Below the pieces are notes generated by a model, which made no database searches, was not told the DNA's origin, and was given only the letters and a program-made list of their open reading frames with translations. The position numbers were made by a program, and so were the translations under genes. Source: Streptomyces viridiviolaceus (GTDB lineage Bacteria; Actinomycetota; Actinomycetes; Streptomycetales; Streptomycetaceae). From it: 64,000 bases of DNA. Every line of letters begins with the position of its first letter. Position 1 is the stretch's first letter. The DNA is taken from positions 248,001-312,000 of the forward strand of contig NZ_BMWA01000011.1 of assembly GCF_014650995.1 (NCBI RefSeq), in the 5' to 3' direction. Below, piece by piece: positions 1 through 9,646 of the stretch.

Positions 1-661
1 GGAGCGCTGCGCCAAGCTCTCCGACGACATGGGTGCCGGCTCGATGACCGGTCTGCCGATCGTCGAGACCAAGGCCAACGACGTCTCGGCGTTCATCCCG
101 ACCAACGTCATCTCCATCACCGACGGCCAGTGCTTCCTGGAGTCCGACCTGTTCAACGCCGGCCAGCGCCCGGCCCTGAACGTCGGTATCTCGGTCTCCC
201 GCGTCGGTGGCTCCGCCCAGCACAAGGCGATGAAGCAGGTCTCCGGCCGTCTGCGCGTGGACCTCGCCCAGTTCCGTGAGCTGGAGGCGTTCGCCGCCTT
301 CGGTTCCGACCTGGACGCCGCGTCGAAGGCGCAGCTGGAGCGCGGTCAGCGCATGGTCGAGCTGCTGAAGCAGGACCAGTACCAGCCGATGGCCACCGAG
401 GACCAGGTCGTCTCCGTCTGGGCCGGCACCACCGGCAAGATGGACGACGTGCCGGTCGCCGACATCCGCCGCTTCGAGAAGGAGCTGCTGGAGTACCTGC
501 ACCGCAAGGAGCAGGGCCTCATGACCTCCATCAAGGAGGGCGGCAAGATGTCCGACGACACCCTGCAGGCCGTTGCCGAGGCGATCGCGGCGTTCAAGAA
601 GCAGTTCGAGACCTCGGACGGCAAGCTGCTCGGCGAGGACGCCCCGTCCGCCGCCAAGTGA
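1..661 (+). CDS. atpA: ATP synthase F1 subunit alpha, C-terminal part
   Basis: This is the 3' part of the gene; the reading frame is open from base 2 at the left window edge, so the N-terminus lies outside. The visible residues begin ERCAKLSDDMGAGSMTG and contain the alpha-subunit stretch FIPTNVISITDGQCFLE, followed by the helical C-terminal domain. Subunit alpha forms the alpha3-beta3 catalytic head of the F1F0 ATP synthase with AtpD and carries non-catalytic nucleotide sites (family knowledge). It ends 21 nt before atpG, whose ribosome-binding site AAGGAAGGG lies in that gap, so the genes are co-transcribed. Identification is secure; only the start is missing. Confidence 0.97.
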   Translation, partial: ERCAKLSDDMGAGSMTGLPIVETKANDVSAFIPTNVISITDGQCFLESDLFNAGQRPALNVGISVSRVGGSAQHKAMKQVSGRLRVDLAQFRELEAFAAFGSDLDAASKAQLERGQRMVELLKQDQYQPMATEDQVVSVWAGTTGKMDDVPVADIRRFEKELLEYLHRKEQGLMTSIKEGGKMSDDTLQAVAEAIAAFKKQFETSDGKLLGEDAPSAAK

Positions 662-682
662 CGTAAGGAAGGGACCTGACTC

Positions 683-1599
683 ATGGGAGCCCAGCTCCGG
701 GTCTACAAGCGTCGCATCCGATCCGTCACCGCGACCAAGAAGATCACCAAGGCGATGGAGATGATCGCCGCCTCGCGCGTCGTCAAGGCGCAGCGCAAGG
801 TGGCGGCCTCCACGCCGTACGCGCAGGAACTGACCCGCGCGGTCACGGCGGTCGGCACCGGTTCGAACACCAAGCACCCGCTGACCACGGAGGCGGAGAA
901 CCCGACCCGTGCCGCGGTCCTGCTCCTCACGAGCGACCGCGGTCTGGCCGGCGCCTTCAACTCCAACGCCATCAAGGCGGCGGAGCAGCTGACCGAGCGC
1001 CTGGAGCGCGAGGGCAAGCAGGTCGACACGTTCATCGTCGGCCGGCGCGGTGTCGCCCACTACAACTTCCGTGAGCGCAAGATCTCGGAGTCGTGGACGG
1101 GCTTCACCGACGAGCCCTCGTACGCGGACGCCAAGAAGGTCGCGGCTCCGCTGATCGAGGCGATCGAGAAGGAGACGGCGGACGGCGGCGTGGACGAGCT
1201 CCACATCGTCTACACCGAGTTCGTCTCGATGATGACGCAGACGGCGGTCGACTCGCGGCTGCTTCCGCTGCGCCTCGAAGAGGTCGCGCAGGAGACCGCC
1301 GCCAAGGGCGAGATCCTGCCGCTCTACGACTTCGAGCCCTCGGCGGAGGACGTCCTCGACGCCCTGCTGCCGCGGTACGTCGAGAGCCGGATCTACAACG
1401 CGCTGCTCCAGTCGGCCGCTTCCAAGCACGCCGCCACCCGGCGCGCGATGAAGTCGGCCACCGACAACGCGGGCGAGCTGATCAACACGCTCTCCCGTCT
1501 TGCCAACGCGGCCCGCCAGGCCGAAATCACCCAGGAAATCAGCGAGATCGTCGGTGGCGCGAGCGCCCTGGCCGACGCGACCGCGGGGAGTGACAACTA

Positions 1600-1600
<1 letters not shown>
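683..1600 (+). CDS. atpG: ATP synthase F1 subunit gamma
   Basis: The 305-residue product begins MGAQLRVYKRRIRSVTATKK, the conserved N-terminal helix of the gamma rotor shaft, and ends with the second long helix (RRAMKSATDNAGELINTL), the other strand of the central coiled coil. Gamma couples rotation of the c-ring to catalysis in the alpha-beta hexamer (family knowledge). Length is normal for actinobacteria. The ATG is chosen because AAGGAAGGG sits just upstream at about 664-672. Its TAA stop shares one base with the atpD start (TAATG), which implies translational coupling. Confidence 0.97.
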
Positions 1601-3036
<1,436 letters not shown>

Positions 3037-3050
3037 GCCTCGCGCTCATG

Positions 3051-3100
3051 GTGAGCCCTTGAGGCTCACACCGGAGGGGGCGGGCGCGTCCCGCCCCCTC
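3051..3100 (+). promoter_or_regulatory. Two tandem hairpins between atpD and atpC
   Basis: The first inverted repeat pairs 3051-3057 (GTGAGCC) with 3063-3069. The second pairs 3074-3084 with 3090-3100, 11 bp perfect and GC-only except for one A-T pair, with a 5-nt loop. Neither is followed by a T-run. They could be partial terminators or mRNA-processing/stability elements that lower epsilon synthesis relative to beta. The pairing is seen directly; the role is inferred. Confidence 0.6.
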
Positions 3101-3168
3101 TGTCACGCCCATTAGACTTGTAACCAACACCCGGCTCTCCCGCCGGGTGGTGACCCGAGGAGCCACCC

Positions 3169-3543
3169 TTGGCTGCTGAGCTGCACGTCGAGCTGGTCGC
3201 CGCCGACCGCCAGGTCTGGTCCGGCGAGGCCACCCTGGTCGTCGCGCGCACCACGTCCGGCGACATCGGCGTCATGCCCGGTCACCAGCCGCTGCTCGGT
3301 GTGCTGGAGTCGGGCCCGGTGACCATCCGTACGAGTGATGGTGGAACGGTCGTCGCCGCGGTGCACGGCGGTTTCATCTCGTTCGCCGACAACAAGCTGT
3401 CGCTGCTGGCCGAGATCGCCGAACTGTCGGACGAGATCGACGTCCAGCGCGCGGAGCGGGAGCTCGAGCGCGCGAAGGCGGAGGGCGACGCCACCGCCGA
3501 GCGTCGCGCGGACGTCCGACTGCGCGCGGCGGCGGGGCGCTGA
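3169..3543 (+). CDS. atpC: ATP synthase F1 subunit epsilon
   Basis: The 124-residue epsilon subunit begins MAAELHVELVAADRQVW and carries the beta-sandwich motif GDIGVMPGHQPLLG, then a two-helix C-terminus (ERELERAKAEGDATAERR). Epsilon sits on the gamma foot, touches the c-ring and can inhibit ATP hydrolysis (family knowledge). The start is TTG, supported by GAGGAG at about 3157-3162 and by matching the family N-terminus; no better ATG or GTG lies in frame. It is the last gene of the atp operon and is followed by a hairpin terminator. Confidence 0.95.
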   Translation: MAAELHVELVAADRQVWSGEATLVVARTTSGDIGVMPGHQPLLGVLESGPVTIRTSDGGTVVAAVHGGFISFADNKLSLLAEIAELSDEIDVQRAERELERAKAEGDATAERRADVRLRAAAGR

Positions 3544-3567
3544 CCCCAGAGCTGTGCTATGACGTCA

Positions 3568-3634
3568 CTCAGCCGCGGCTGGGACCGGAGCGATCCGGAC
3601 CCGGCCGCGGCTGAGCCAGATCCGGGTGTTTTTT
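3568..3634 (+). terminator. Rho-independent terminator of the atp operon
   Basis: An 11-bp perfect stem pairs 3568-3578 (CTCAGCCGCGG) with 3605-3615, enclosing a smaller CCGGA/TCCGG hairpin. A T6 run follows at 3629-3634, about 13 nt after the stem, a little further than in textbook terminators. Confidence 0.75.
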
Positions 3635-3671
3635 ACGTTCCGTTACCTAGGAGACGAGGAGGTCGGTGCCG

Positions 3672-4118
3672 ATGGTCCTCGCTCTGACTGTGTGCGGACT
3701 TGTCGTCGCACTCGTGGTGGTGGGACTGTTCGTCTTCGGTCTGCGCCGCAGGCTGATCCAGCGCTCCGGCGGCACCTTCGACTGCTCCCTGCGGTGGGAC
3801 GCCCCCGAGGAGGGCGACGCCGGCGGCAAGGGCTGGGCCTATGGCGTGGCCCGCTACAACGGCGACCGGGTCGAGTGGTACCGCGTCTTCTCGTACTCCC
3901 CCCGGCCGCGTCGCGTCCTGGAGCGGTCGTCGATCGAGGTGGCCGGGCGTCGCGTCCCGGACGGCGAGGAGGAGCTGGCCCTGCTGTCCGACTCCGTGGT
4001 CCTGGCCTGTCTGCACCGGGGGACGCGGCTGGAGCTGGCGATGAGCGAGGACGCGCTGACCGGTTTCCTCGCGTGGCTGGAGGCAGCCCCGCCCGGACAG
4101 CGAGTGAATGTGGCGTAG
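3672..4118 (+). CDS. DUF2550 family membrane-anchored protein
   Basis: This 148-residue protein has one N-terminal transmembrane helix (LALTVCGLVVALVVVGLFVFGL, about residues 3-24), then a positive patch (RRRLIQR) and a soluble cytoplasmic domain with GVARYNGDRVEWYRVFS. DUF2550 proteins directly follow atpC in many actinobacteria; their function is not known. ATG at 3672 is preferred over the in-frame GTG at 3666 because GAGGAGG ending at 3662 is 9 nt away. The stop codon lies in the loop of a 17-bp perfect hairpin, see the next entry. No biochemical role can be assigned from sequence. Confidence 0.85.
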   Translation: MVLALTVCGLVVALVVVGLFVFGLRRRLIQRSGGTFDCSLRWDAPEEGDAGGKGWAYGVARYNGDRVEWYRVFSYSPRPRRVLERSSIEVAGRRVPDGEEELALLSDSVVLACLHRGTRLELAMSEDALTGFLAWLEAAPPGQRVNVA

Positions 4119-4165
4119 CCACATTCACTCGCTGGGTGGGGGTCCCCCGGACGAAGTCCGGGGGA
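4098..4165 (+). terminator. Twin perfect hairpins, likely bidirectional terminator
   Basis: The first hairpin pairs 4098-4114 with 4118-4134: 17 bp perfect with a GTA loop, and the TAG stop of the DUF2550 gene is at 4116-4118. The second pairs 4143-4152 (TCCCCCGGAC) with 4156-4165 with a GAA loop. They lie between the convergent DUF2550 gene and chiC, so they probably end both transcripts. No T-run is present. Confidence 0.65.
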
Positions 4166-4199
4166 GCGACAACGTCGCTTGGTGACTACTGCTCGGTGA

Positions 4200-6023
4200 C
4201 TACTTCAGGCCGCTGTCGATGGCGCTCACCAGCTCGCCGTTGGCGGTGTCACCGCTGAACTCCCAGAAGAAGGCGCCGCCCAGGCCCTGGTTCTCGGCCC
4301 AGTCCATCTTCGACTTCACGGTCGCCGGGGTGTCGTAGGACCACCAGTTGGTGCCGCAGTGCGCGTACGCCGTGCCGGCGACGGTGCCGGTGGCCGGGCA
4401 GCTGTTCCTGAGGACCTTGTAGTCCTCGATGCCCGCCTCGTAGGTACCGGCGGCCGGGCCGGTCGCGGTGCCGCCGGGCGCGGACTGGGTGACGCCGGTC
4501 CAGCCGCGGCCGTAGAAGCCGATGCCGAGCAGGAGCTTGTCGGCCGGGACGCCCTTCGCCTTGAACCTCGCGATGGCCTCGGCGGAGTTGAAGCCCTGCT
4601 GCGGGATGCCGTCGTACGAGGTCAGCGGCGAGTGCGGGGCGGTGGGACCGTTCTTCGCCCAGGCGCCGAAGAAGTCGTACGTCATCACGTTGTACCAGTC
4701 GATGTACTGCGCGGCCGGGCCGTAGTCGGCGGCGTCGATCTTGCCGCCGTCGGACGCGTCCGCGGTGACGGCCGCGGTGACGAGGTCGTTGCCGAACTCG
4801 GCGCGCATGGCCTTCATCATGCTGCTGAAGGCGTTCTTGGCGCTGGTGGTGTCACAGCTCAGACCGCAGGCGTTCGGGTACTCCCAGTCCAGGTCGATGC
4901 CGTCGAAGACGTCGGCCCAGCGCGGGTCCTCGACCAGGTCGTGGCAGGACTTCGCGAAGGCGGCCGGGTTCTTCACGGCGTCGGGGAAGCCGCCGGACCA
5001 GGTCCAGCCGCCGAAGGACCACAGCACCTTGATGTGCGGGTACTTGGCCTTCAGCTTGCGCAGCTGGTTGAAGTTGCCGCGCAGCGGCTGGTCCCAGGTG
5101 TCGGCGACGCCGTCGACGGACTGGTCGGCGGTGTAGGCCTTGTCGTAGTCGGCGTAGGCGTCGCCGATCGTGCACTTGCCGCCCTGGACGTTGCCGAAGG
5201 CGTAGTTGATGTGCGTGATCTTCTCGGCCGAGCCGGAGGTGACCAGGTTCTTCACGTGGTAGTTGCGCCCGTAGACGCCCCAGTTGGTGAAGTAGCCGAG
5301 CTTGACCTCGTCGCCGCCGCCCGGGTTGCCGCCGCCGTCGCCGGTGGTGCGGACCTTGACGGCGCCGCTGGCCGGGCCGGTCTGGTCGGCGGTGTCACGG
5401 GCCTGGACCGTGTACGAGTAGTCGGTGCCCTTGGTCAGGCCGGTGTCCGTGTACGACGTGCCCGTGACCGTCGCGACCTTGGCGCCGTCGCGCAGGACGT
5501 CGTAGTTCTTGACGCCCTTGTCGTCGGTGGCCGCCGACCAGGACAGTTTCACCGAGGTGTCGGTGATGTCCGAGGCCGTGGGGGTGCCGGGGGCGGAGGG
5601 GGCCGCGTCGCCGGGGACGGAGGTGCCGTCGCAGCTGCCGCCGTTGAGCTTGCAGCCGGACGGGGAGCCGGAACCGGTGCCGTTGAAACCGAAGGAGACG
5701 GACGCCCCGGGGGCGAGGGTGCCGTTCCAGCCGACGTTCTTGGCGGTCCAGTGGTCACCGGAGTTGGTGACCGTGGCGTCCCAGGCGGAGGTGACCTTGG
5801 TGCCGGAGGGGAAGTCCCACTCGACCGTCCAGGAGTTGATGGTCGTGGTGCCGGTGTTCTTCACCGTCCAGCTGCCGCCGAAGCCGGAGCCCCAGTCCGA
5901 GGTCTTGGTGAAGGTGGCCGTCGCGCTCGTGGCCGCCTGGGCGGGGCTCGCGAGTCCGACGAGTCCGCCGAGCGGGAGTGCCAGGGTCGCGGCCAGTGCC
6001 GCGGCTCTGTGTCTGAAGCGCAT
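4200..6023 (-). CDS. chiC: Secreted family 18 chitinase with CBM2 and FnIII domains
   Basis: This 607-residue chitinase cleaves beta-1,4-GlcNAc linkages in chitin outside the cell. Residues 1-30 form a Sec signal peptide (MRFRHRAAALAATLALPLGG ending AQA). Residues 31-124 resemble a CBM2 carbohydrate-binding module, 139-227 a fibronectin III domain, and 238-607 the GH18 barrel with catalytic DGIDLDWE at 374-381 (Glu381 is the acid). Gly-rich linkers join the modules. The ATG at 6023 follows a perfect TAAGGAGG about 8 nt upstream; the in-frame start 60 bp earlier lacks one. The order chitinase, response regulator, sensor kinase matches chiC-chiR-chiS as known in S. coelicolor. The promoter carries the paired 12-bp chitinase repeats. 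Confidence 0.93.
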   Translation of the reverse strand: MRFRHRAAALAATLALPLGGLVGLASPAQAATSATATFTKTSDWGSGFGGSWTVKNTGTTTINSWTVEWDFPSGTKVTSAWDATVTNSGDHWTAKNVGWNGTLAPGASVSFGFNGTGSGSPSGCKLNGGSCDGTSVPGDAAPSAPGTPTASDITDTSVKLSWSAATDDKGVKNYDVLRDGAKVATVTGTSYTDTGLTKGTDYSYTVQARDTADQTGPASGAVKVRTTGDGGGNPGGGDEVKLGYFTNWGVYGRNYHVKNLVTSGSAEKITHINYAFGNVQGGKCTIGDAYADYDKAYTADQSVDGVADTWDQPLRGNFNQLRKLKAKYPHIKVLWSFGGWTWSGGFPDAVKNPAAFAKSCHDLVEDPRWADVFDGIDLDWEYPNACGLSCDTTSAKNAFSSMMKAMRAEFGNDLVTAAVTADASDGGKIDAADYGPAAQYIDWYNVMTYDFFGAWAKNGPTAPHSPLTSYDGIPQQGFNSAEAIARFKAKGVPADKLLLGIGFYGRGWTGVTQSAPGGTATGPAAGTYEAGIEDYKVLRNSCPATGTVAGTAYAHCGTNWWSYDTPATVKSKMDWAENQGLGGAFFWEFSGDTANGELVSAIDSGLK

Positions 6024-6098
6024 GCTGCGCCTCCTTATGTGGGGACCTGTGGGGATGTTGTTGTGGGCATGACTGAGCCTCATGCCCGCAGTGCCGCG

Positions 6099-6140
6099 AG
6101 AATAGAAAGGTCTGGACCATGGGTCAATAGGTCTGGACCA
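6099..6140 (-). promoter_or_regulatory. chiC promoter with two 12-bp direct repeats
   Basis: Reading the minus strand, -35 TTGACC (6122-6127) and -10 TATTCT (6099-6104) are 17 bp apart. TGGTCCAGACCT occurs twice, at 6129-6140 just upstream of the -35 and at 6108-6119 inside the spacer. This paired repeat is the known signature of Streptomyces chitinase promoters (chitin induction, glucose repression, DasR involvement). Occupancy by a repressor would block RNA polymerase directly. Confidence 0.88.
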
Positions 6141-6157
6141 CTACCACCGAAGGGTGG

Positions 6158-6799
6158 CTAGATCCCCAACTCCTGCGCGAGCACGGCCGCTTGTACCCGG
6201 CTGCGCAGCCCCAGCTTCCCCAGCAGGCGGCTGACGTGCGTCTTCACCGTGGCCTCGGCCATGTCCAGCCGGCCGGCGATCGCGGCGTTGGACAGTCCCT
6301 CGCCGAGACAGGAGAGGACCTCGCGCTCACGGCGGGTCAGTTCCCGCAGCAACGCCGGATCCGCGGTCGTCTCCCGGACCGGCTTCGCCGCGAACTCGGC
6401 GATCAACCGCCGGGTGACGGCCGGGGCGACGATCCCCTCGCCGCCCGCCACGGTGCGCACGGCGGCGATCAGGTCCTTCGCCTCCGTGTTCTTCAGCAGG
6501 AACCCGGCGGCACCCGCCCTGAGCGCCCCGAAGACGTACTCGTCGAGGTCGAAGGTGGTCAGCACCAGCACGTCGGCCAACTGCTCGTCGACCACCCGCC
6601 GGGTCGCCGACACGCCGTCCAGGCGCGGCATCTGAACGTCCATCAGCACCAGGTCCGGCCGCAGCCGACGGGCCAGTGCCACCGCCTGCTCGCCGTCCGC
6701 CGCCTCACCGACCACCTCGATGTCCGGCGCGCTGCCCAGGATCAGGACCAGCCCGGCGCGGACGGCGGACTGGTCCTCGGCGACGAGGACGCGGATCAT
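6158..6799 (-). CDS. chiR: NarL/FixJ-type response regulator, likely ChiR
   Basis: The 213-residue regulator has a receiver domain (residues 1-120) with the acidic pair E8-D9, phosphoacceptor Asp54 (LVLMDVQMP) and Lys103, and a LuxR-type helix-turn-helix (about 150-210: LTRREREVLSCLGEGLSNAAIAG). It would bind DNA when phosphorylated by the kinase encoded 3 nt upstream. Adjacency to chiC supports the ChiR assignment, since chiS-chiR controls chiC in S. coelicolor (established knowledge). The chiC promoter starts just after this gene's stop, so some chiC transcription could come from read-through. Confidence 0.85.
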   Translation of the reverse strand: MIRVLVAEDQSAVRAGLVLILGSAPDIEVVGEAADGEQAVALARRLRPDLVLMDVQMPRLDGVSATRRVVDEQLADVLVLTTFDLDEYVFGALRAGAAGFLLKNTEAKDLIAAVRTVAGGEGIVAPAVTRRLIAEFAAKPVRETTADPALLRELTRREREVLSCLGEGLSNAAIAGRLDMAEATVKTHVSRLLGKLGLRSRVQAAVLAQELGI

Positions 6800-6802
6800 G
6801 CT

Positions 6803-7984
6803 TCAGTCTCCTTCGGTGAGCGGCAGCGTGGCACGCACGGTCCAGATCTTCCCATCGGCCGCCCGCTCGGCTCCCGCCTCGAACGAGCCGTGCAACAGCG
6901 CCGCCCGCTCCCGCATGCCGACCAGACCGGCGCCCGAGCCGGGCGCGCGGGGCGCGTCGCGGTCGCCGTACGGGCTGGTCACCTCGACCCGCAGGACGTG
7001 GTCCCGGCGGGCCAGCGTCACGCGGACCGGCCCGTCCGAGGCGTGCTTCAGCGCGTTCGTCAAGGACTCCTGCACGATCCGGTACGCGGCCAGCTCGACC
7101 GGCGCGGGCAGGCCCTCGCCGTACGCCGCCTCCAGGGTGACGTCCAGCCCGTTGGCGCGGGCGCCGTCGACCAGTGCGCCGAGACCGTCGAGGGTGGGGG
7201 CGGCGGCCGGCCCGGTGTCCCCGCCGGTGTCCCGCAGGATGCCGATCAGCCGCCGCATCTCCGCCAGTCCCTCGACACTGTTCTCCCGGATCACACCGAG
7301 CGCCTGACGCGTGGTCGCCGGGTCGTCCAGGGACAGTGCGGCCGTGGAGTGGATGGCGATCGCGGAGAGGTGGTTGGCGACCATGTCGTGCAACTCGCGG
7401 GCCATCCGGGACCGTTCCGCGGTCACCGCCTGGACCCGGTCCATCTCGGCCAGCAGCGCGGTCTGCTCGGCGCGCAGCCGGGCGGCCTCGGCGGCCTCCC
7501 GGTGACTGCGCACGATCAGCCCCGTGGACGCGGGCGCGAACGACACGATCCCGACGGCGACGCCGATCAGCAGCGCCTCGGGCACCCGCCATACCGCGAA
7601 CGGCACCACCGTCGCCGCCACCGTGAGCAGCCCGGTGATCCACGGGATACGCCGGGCCGAGGCGGGCGGGCCGTACAGGACGGCGGCGTACATGAGGTCG
7701 GTGTACATCAGCACCGTGACCAGGCTGCCCTGTGTCATCGTGTCCAGGACGAGCGCGCCCGTGCCGATCAGCAGGCCGGTGCGCGGCGCGGCCCGGCGCA
7801 GCAGCTCGCAGCCGGCCGTGACAACGAGCGGGGCCAGCAGCGGCCACCGGCCGTCGAACAGCACCATGGGTTCGTCGGCCGGGCGGACGCCCAGACCGAT
7901 GCCCCACAGCAGGAGCCCGCCGAGCAGCCCGGCCGCCGCGACGTACACGTCGAAGCGGTGCGGGCGGGGGAGTCGTACGGCCAT
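6803..7984 (-). CDS. chiS: Sensor histidine kinase, likely ChiS
   Basis: This is a NarL-partner (HisKA_3) kinase. The N-terminal half has several hydrophobic segments (VYVAAAGLLGGLLLWGIGLG and following), consistent with a membrane sensor without a large external domain. The phosphoacceptor box is ERSRMARELHDMVANHLSAI, and the C-terminus has the ATPase N-box (ALKHASDG) and a GLVGMRERA G-box. I start at the ATG at 7984 (MAVRLPRP, 393 residues); an in-frame start at 8047 would add 21 residues of low-complexity sequence with no better ribosome site. It is followed at 3 nt by chiR. The signal is probably chitin-derived by context, not by sequence. Confidence 0.82.
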   Translation of the reverse strand: MAVRLPRPHRFDVYVAAAGLLGGLLLWGIGLGVRPADEPMVLFDGRWPLLAPLVVTAGCELLRRAAPRTGLLIGTGALVLDTMTQGSLVTVLMYTDLMYAAVLYGPPASARRIPWITGLLTVAATVVPFAVWRVPEALLIGVAVGIVSFAPASTGLIVRSHREAAEAARLRAEQTALLAEMDRVQAVTAERSRMARELHDMVANHLSAIAIHSTAALSLDDPATTRQALGVIRENSVEGLAEMRRLIGILRDTGGDTGPAAAPTLDGLGALVDGARANGLDVTLEAAYGEGLPAPVELAAYRIVQESLTNALKHASDGPVRVTLARRDHVLRVEVTSPYGDRDAPRAPGSGAGLVGMRERAALLHGSFEAGAERAADGKIWTVRATLPLTEGD

Positions 7985-8136
7985 GCCACCATCCAACACG
8001 GCCCGCCCGGCCCTCGCCTGATGCCCGGGAACGGTCCCGTACTGCATCTTTCGATGTACCGCAGGTTCGTCAGCGGCGACGACGATCCCGGCCGCCGGGC
8101 ACGGGAGCCTGAAAGGGTGACCGAGAGGAGCGAACC

Positions 8137-8730
8137 GTGATCGTCACCCTGATCATCGCCTGCGAGATCGGCTTCTGGGTGCTGCTGTCGGCCGGGCTGG
8201 CCTTCCGCTACCTGCTGCGCATGCCGCGCACGGGCATGGCGTTGCTGCTGTGCGAGCCGCTGCTGGAGGTCGTCCTGCTGGTCGTCACCGCGCTGGACCT
8301 GAAGAACGGCGCCGACCCGAGCGGGAAGCACGGGCTGGCCGCGCTGTACATCGGCTACACCGTCGGCCACGGCCACCGGACCGTGAAATGGCTCGACGGC
8401 CACGCCGCCCACCGGCTGGCCGGAGCCCCGAGGCCGGCCGGTCCGCCGCGCTACGGCATGGCCCGGGCCCTCCACGAGGGCAAGGTGTGGCTGGGCACGC
8501 TGCTGGCCGCCGCCGTGGCCACCGGGCTGCTGCAGATCGCCATGTGGTACGTCGACGACCCGAGCCGCACCGGCTCCCTGGAGAGCTGGCAGTCCGTCGC
8601 CTGGCGCGCCGCCGGCATCCACGGCCTGATCGCGCTGTCGTACGCGATCTGGCCGAAGAAGGCCCCGGCGACCGCTCCGCCGGCTCCGTCCGCCAAGCAC
8701 CTGCGGGCCGAGGAGGACGCCCGGCGCTGA
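8137..8730 (+). CDS. Integral membrane protein of unknown function
   Basis: The 197-residue protein starts at GTG after GAGAGGAGC. Hydrophobic helices are visible at about residues 2-25, 38-57 and 115-135 (TLLAAAVATGLLQIAMWYV), with a probable last one near 155-175. Between helices 2 and 3 lies a conserved-looking polar loop with GYTVGHGHRTVKWLDGH and several histidines. It is divergent from chiS by 152 bp. I do not recognise a named family, and no catalytic motif is evident. Confidence 0.75.
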   Translation: MIVTLIIACEIGFWVLLSAGLAFRYLLRMPRTGMALLLCEPLLEVVLLVVTALDLKNGADPSGKHGLAALYIGYTVGHGHRTVKWLDGHAAHRLAGAPRPAGPPRYGMARALHEGKVWLGTLLAAAVATGLLQIAMWYVDDPSRTGSLESWQSVAWRAAGIHGLIALSYAIWPKKAPATAPPAPSAKHLRAEEDARR

Positions 8731-8805
8731 CCGGCGTACCGCCGGCGGTGGCCGGTGGCCGTCACCCGCGTGACCGGTCACCGGCGTCGCGGTGCGCGCG
8801 GCGGC

Positions 8806-9378
8806 TCAGCGCTCCCCGCCGGGCACCCACAGCACGTCCCCGACCTCCTTGTTGGCCGTGCGCGCGAGGATGAACAGCAGGTCGGACAGCCGGTTGAGGT
8901 AGGTCGCGGTCAGCGGGTTCATCACCTCGCCGTGCGCCTCCAGCGCCGCCCACGTCGAGCGTTCGGCCCGCCGTACCACCGTGCACGCCTGGTGCAGCAG
9001 GGCCGCGCCGGGCGTGCCGCCGGGCAGGATGAAGGAGCGGAGCTTCTCCAGCTCGCCCAGGAAGCGGTCGCAGTCCGCCTCCAGCTTGTCGACGTAGAAC
9101 TGCTCCACCCTCAGCGGCGGGTACTCCGGGTTCTCGGTCACCGGCGTCGACAGGTCCGCGCCCACGTCGAACAGGTCGTTCTGGACGCGGGTGAGGACCT
9201 TGACGATCTCCTCGTCCAGGCCGCCCAGGGCGATCGCCGTGCCGATCACCGCGTTGGCCTCGTTGGCGTCGGCGTACGCGGCGATCCTGAGGTCGGTCTT
9301 CGGGACCCGGCTCATGTCGCCGAGGGCGGTGGTGCCCCGGTCGCCGGTCCGGGTGTAGATGCGCGTCAGATTGACCAT
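8806..9378 (-). CDS. Cob(I)alamin adenosyltransferase, PduO type
   Basis: The 190-residue enzyme transfers adenosyl from ATP to cob(I)alamin, making adenosylcobalamin. The N-terminus MVNLTRIYTRTGDRGTTALG is the ATP-binding signature of the PduO family, and the C-terminal half has the conserved SRPGG-like region FILPGGTPGAALLHQACTVVRRAER and LNRLSDLLFILAR. The upstream in-frame start at 9414 is rejected because it lacks homology-like sequence. The coenzyme made is needed by IcmA at 38258, and MeaB at 28243 protects such mutases. No ribosome site is visible; a TACGCT box 6 nt before the ATG suggests a leaderless mRNA. Confidence 0.92.
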   Translation of the reverse strand: MVNLTRIYTRTGDRGTTALGDMSRVPKTDLRIAAYADANEANAVIGTAIALGGLDEEIVKVLTRVQNDLFDVGADLSTPVTENPEYPPLRVEQFYVDKLEADCDRFLGELEKLRSFILPGGTPGAALLHQACTVVRRAERSTWAALEAHGEVMNPLTATYLNRLSDLLFILARTANKEVGDVLWVPGGER

Positions 9379-9384
9379 GCGCCC

Positions 9385-9390
9385 AGCGTA
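9385..9390 (-). promoter_or_regulatory. Leaderless-type -10 box for adenosyltransferase
   Basis: TACGCT on the minus strand ends 6 nt before the ATG at 9378. No Shine-Dalgarno sequence is present. The -35 is weak. Confidence 0.45.
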
Positions 9391-9646
9391 GTTACGCCCC
9401 GGCGGCACGGGCACGTGTGCCCGTCGTCACGGGCCGGGCGCGAGGTGCCGCCGATACCGGAGGAAAGGGAGGAACCGACGGGCGCGATGGGCCCAACTAC
9501 GCCGTCCGAGGCGAGGAATGACCCTCGACGGTGTGATGTCCGTCATGTGAGACGTGACGCGCATTACTTACCGGTCACACAGCCCCTCACGACCGCTAGT
9601 GTCCGGCCGAGAGAAGAAGAACAGCGCGTATCAGGGGAGTCGCACA

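Noticed and set aside
4359..6161. 600-codon plus-strand ORF across chiC
   Set aside because: Antisense shadow of the chitinase gene; Gly/Arg/Val-rich and without domain features.
7985..8047. Upstream start of the chiS kinase at 8047
   Set aside because: Adds 21 residues without membrane or family character and no better ribosome site; kept only as an alternative.
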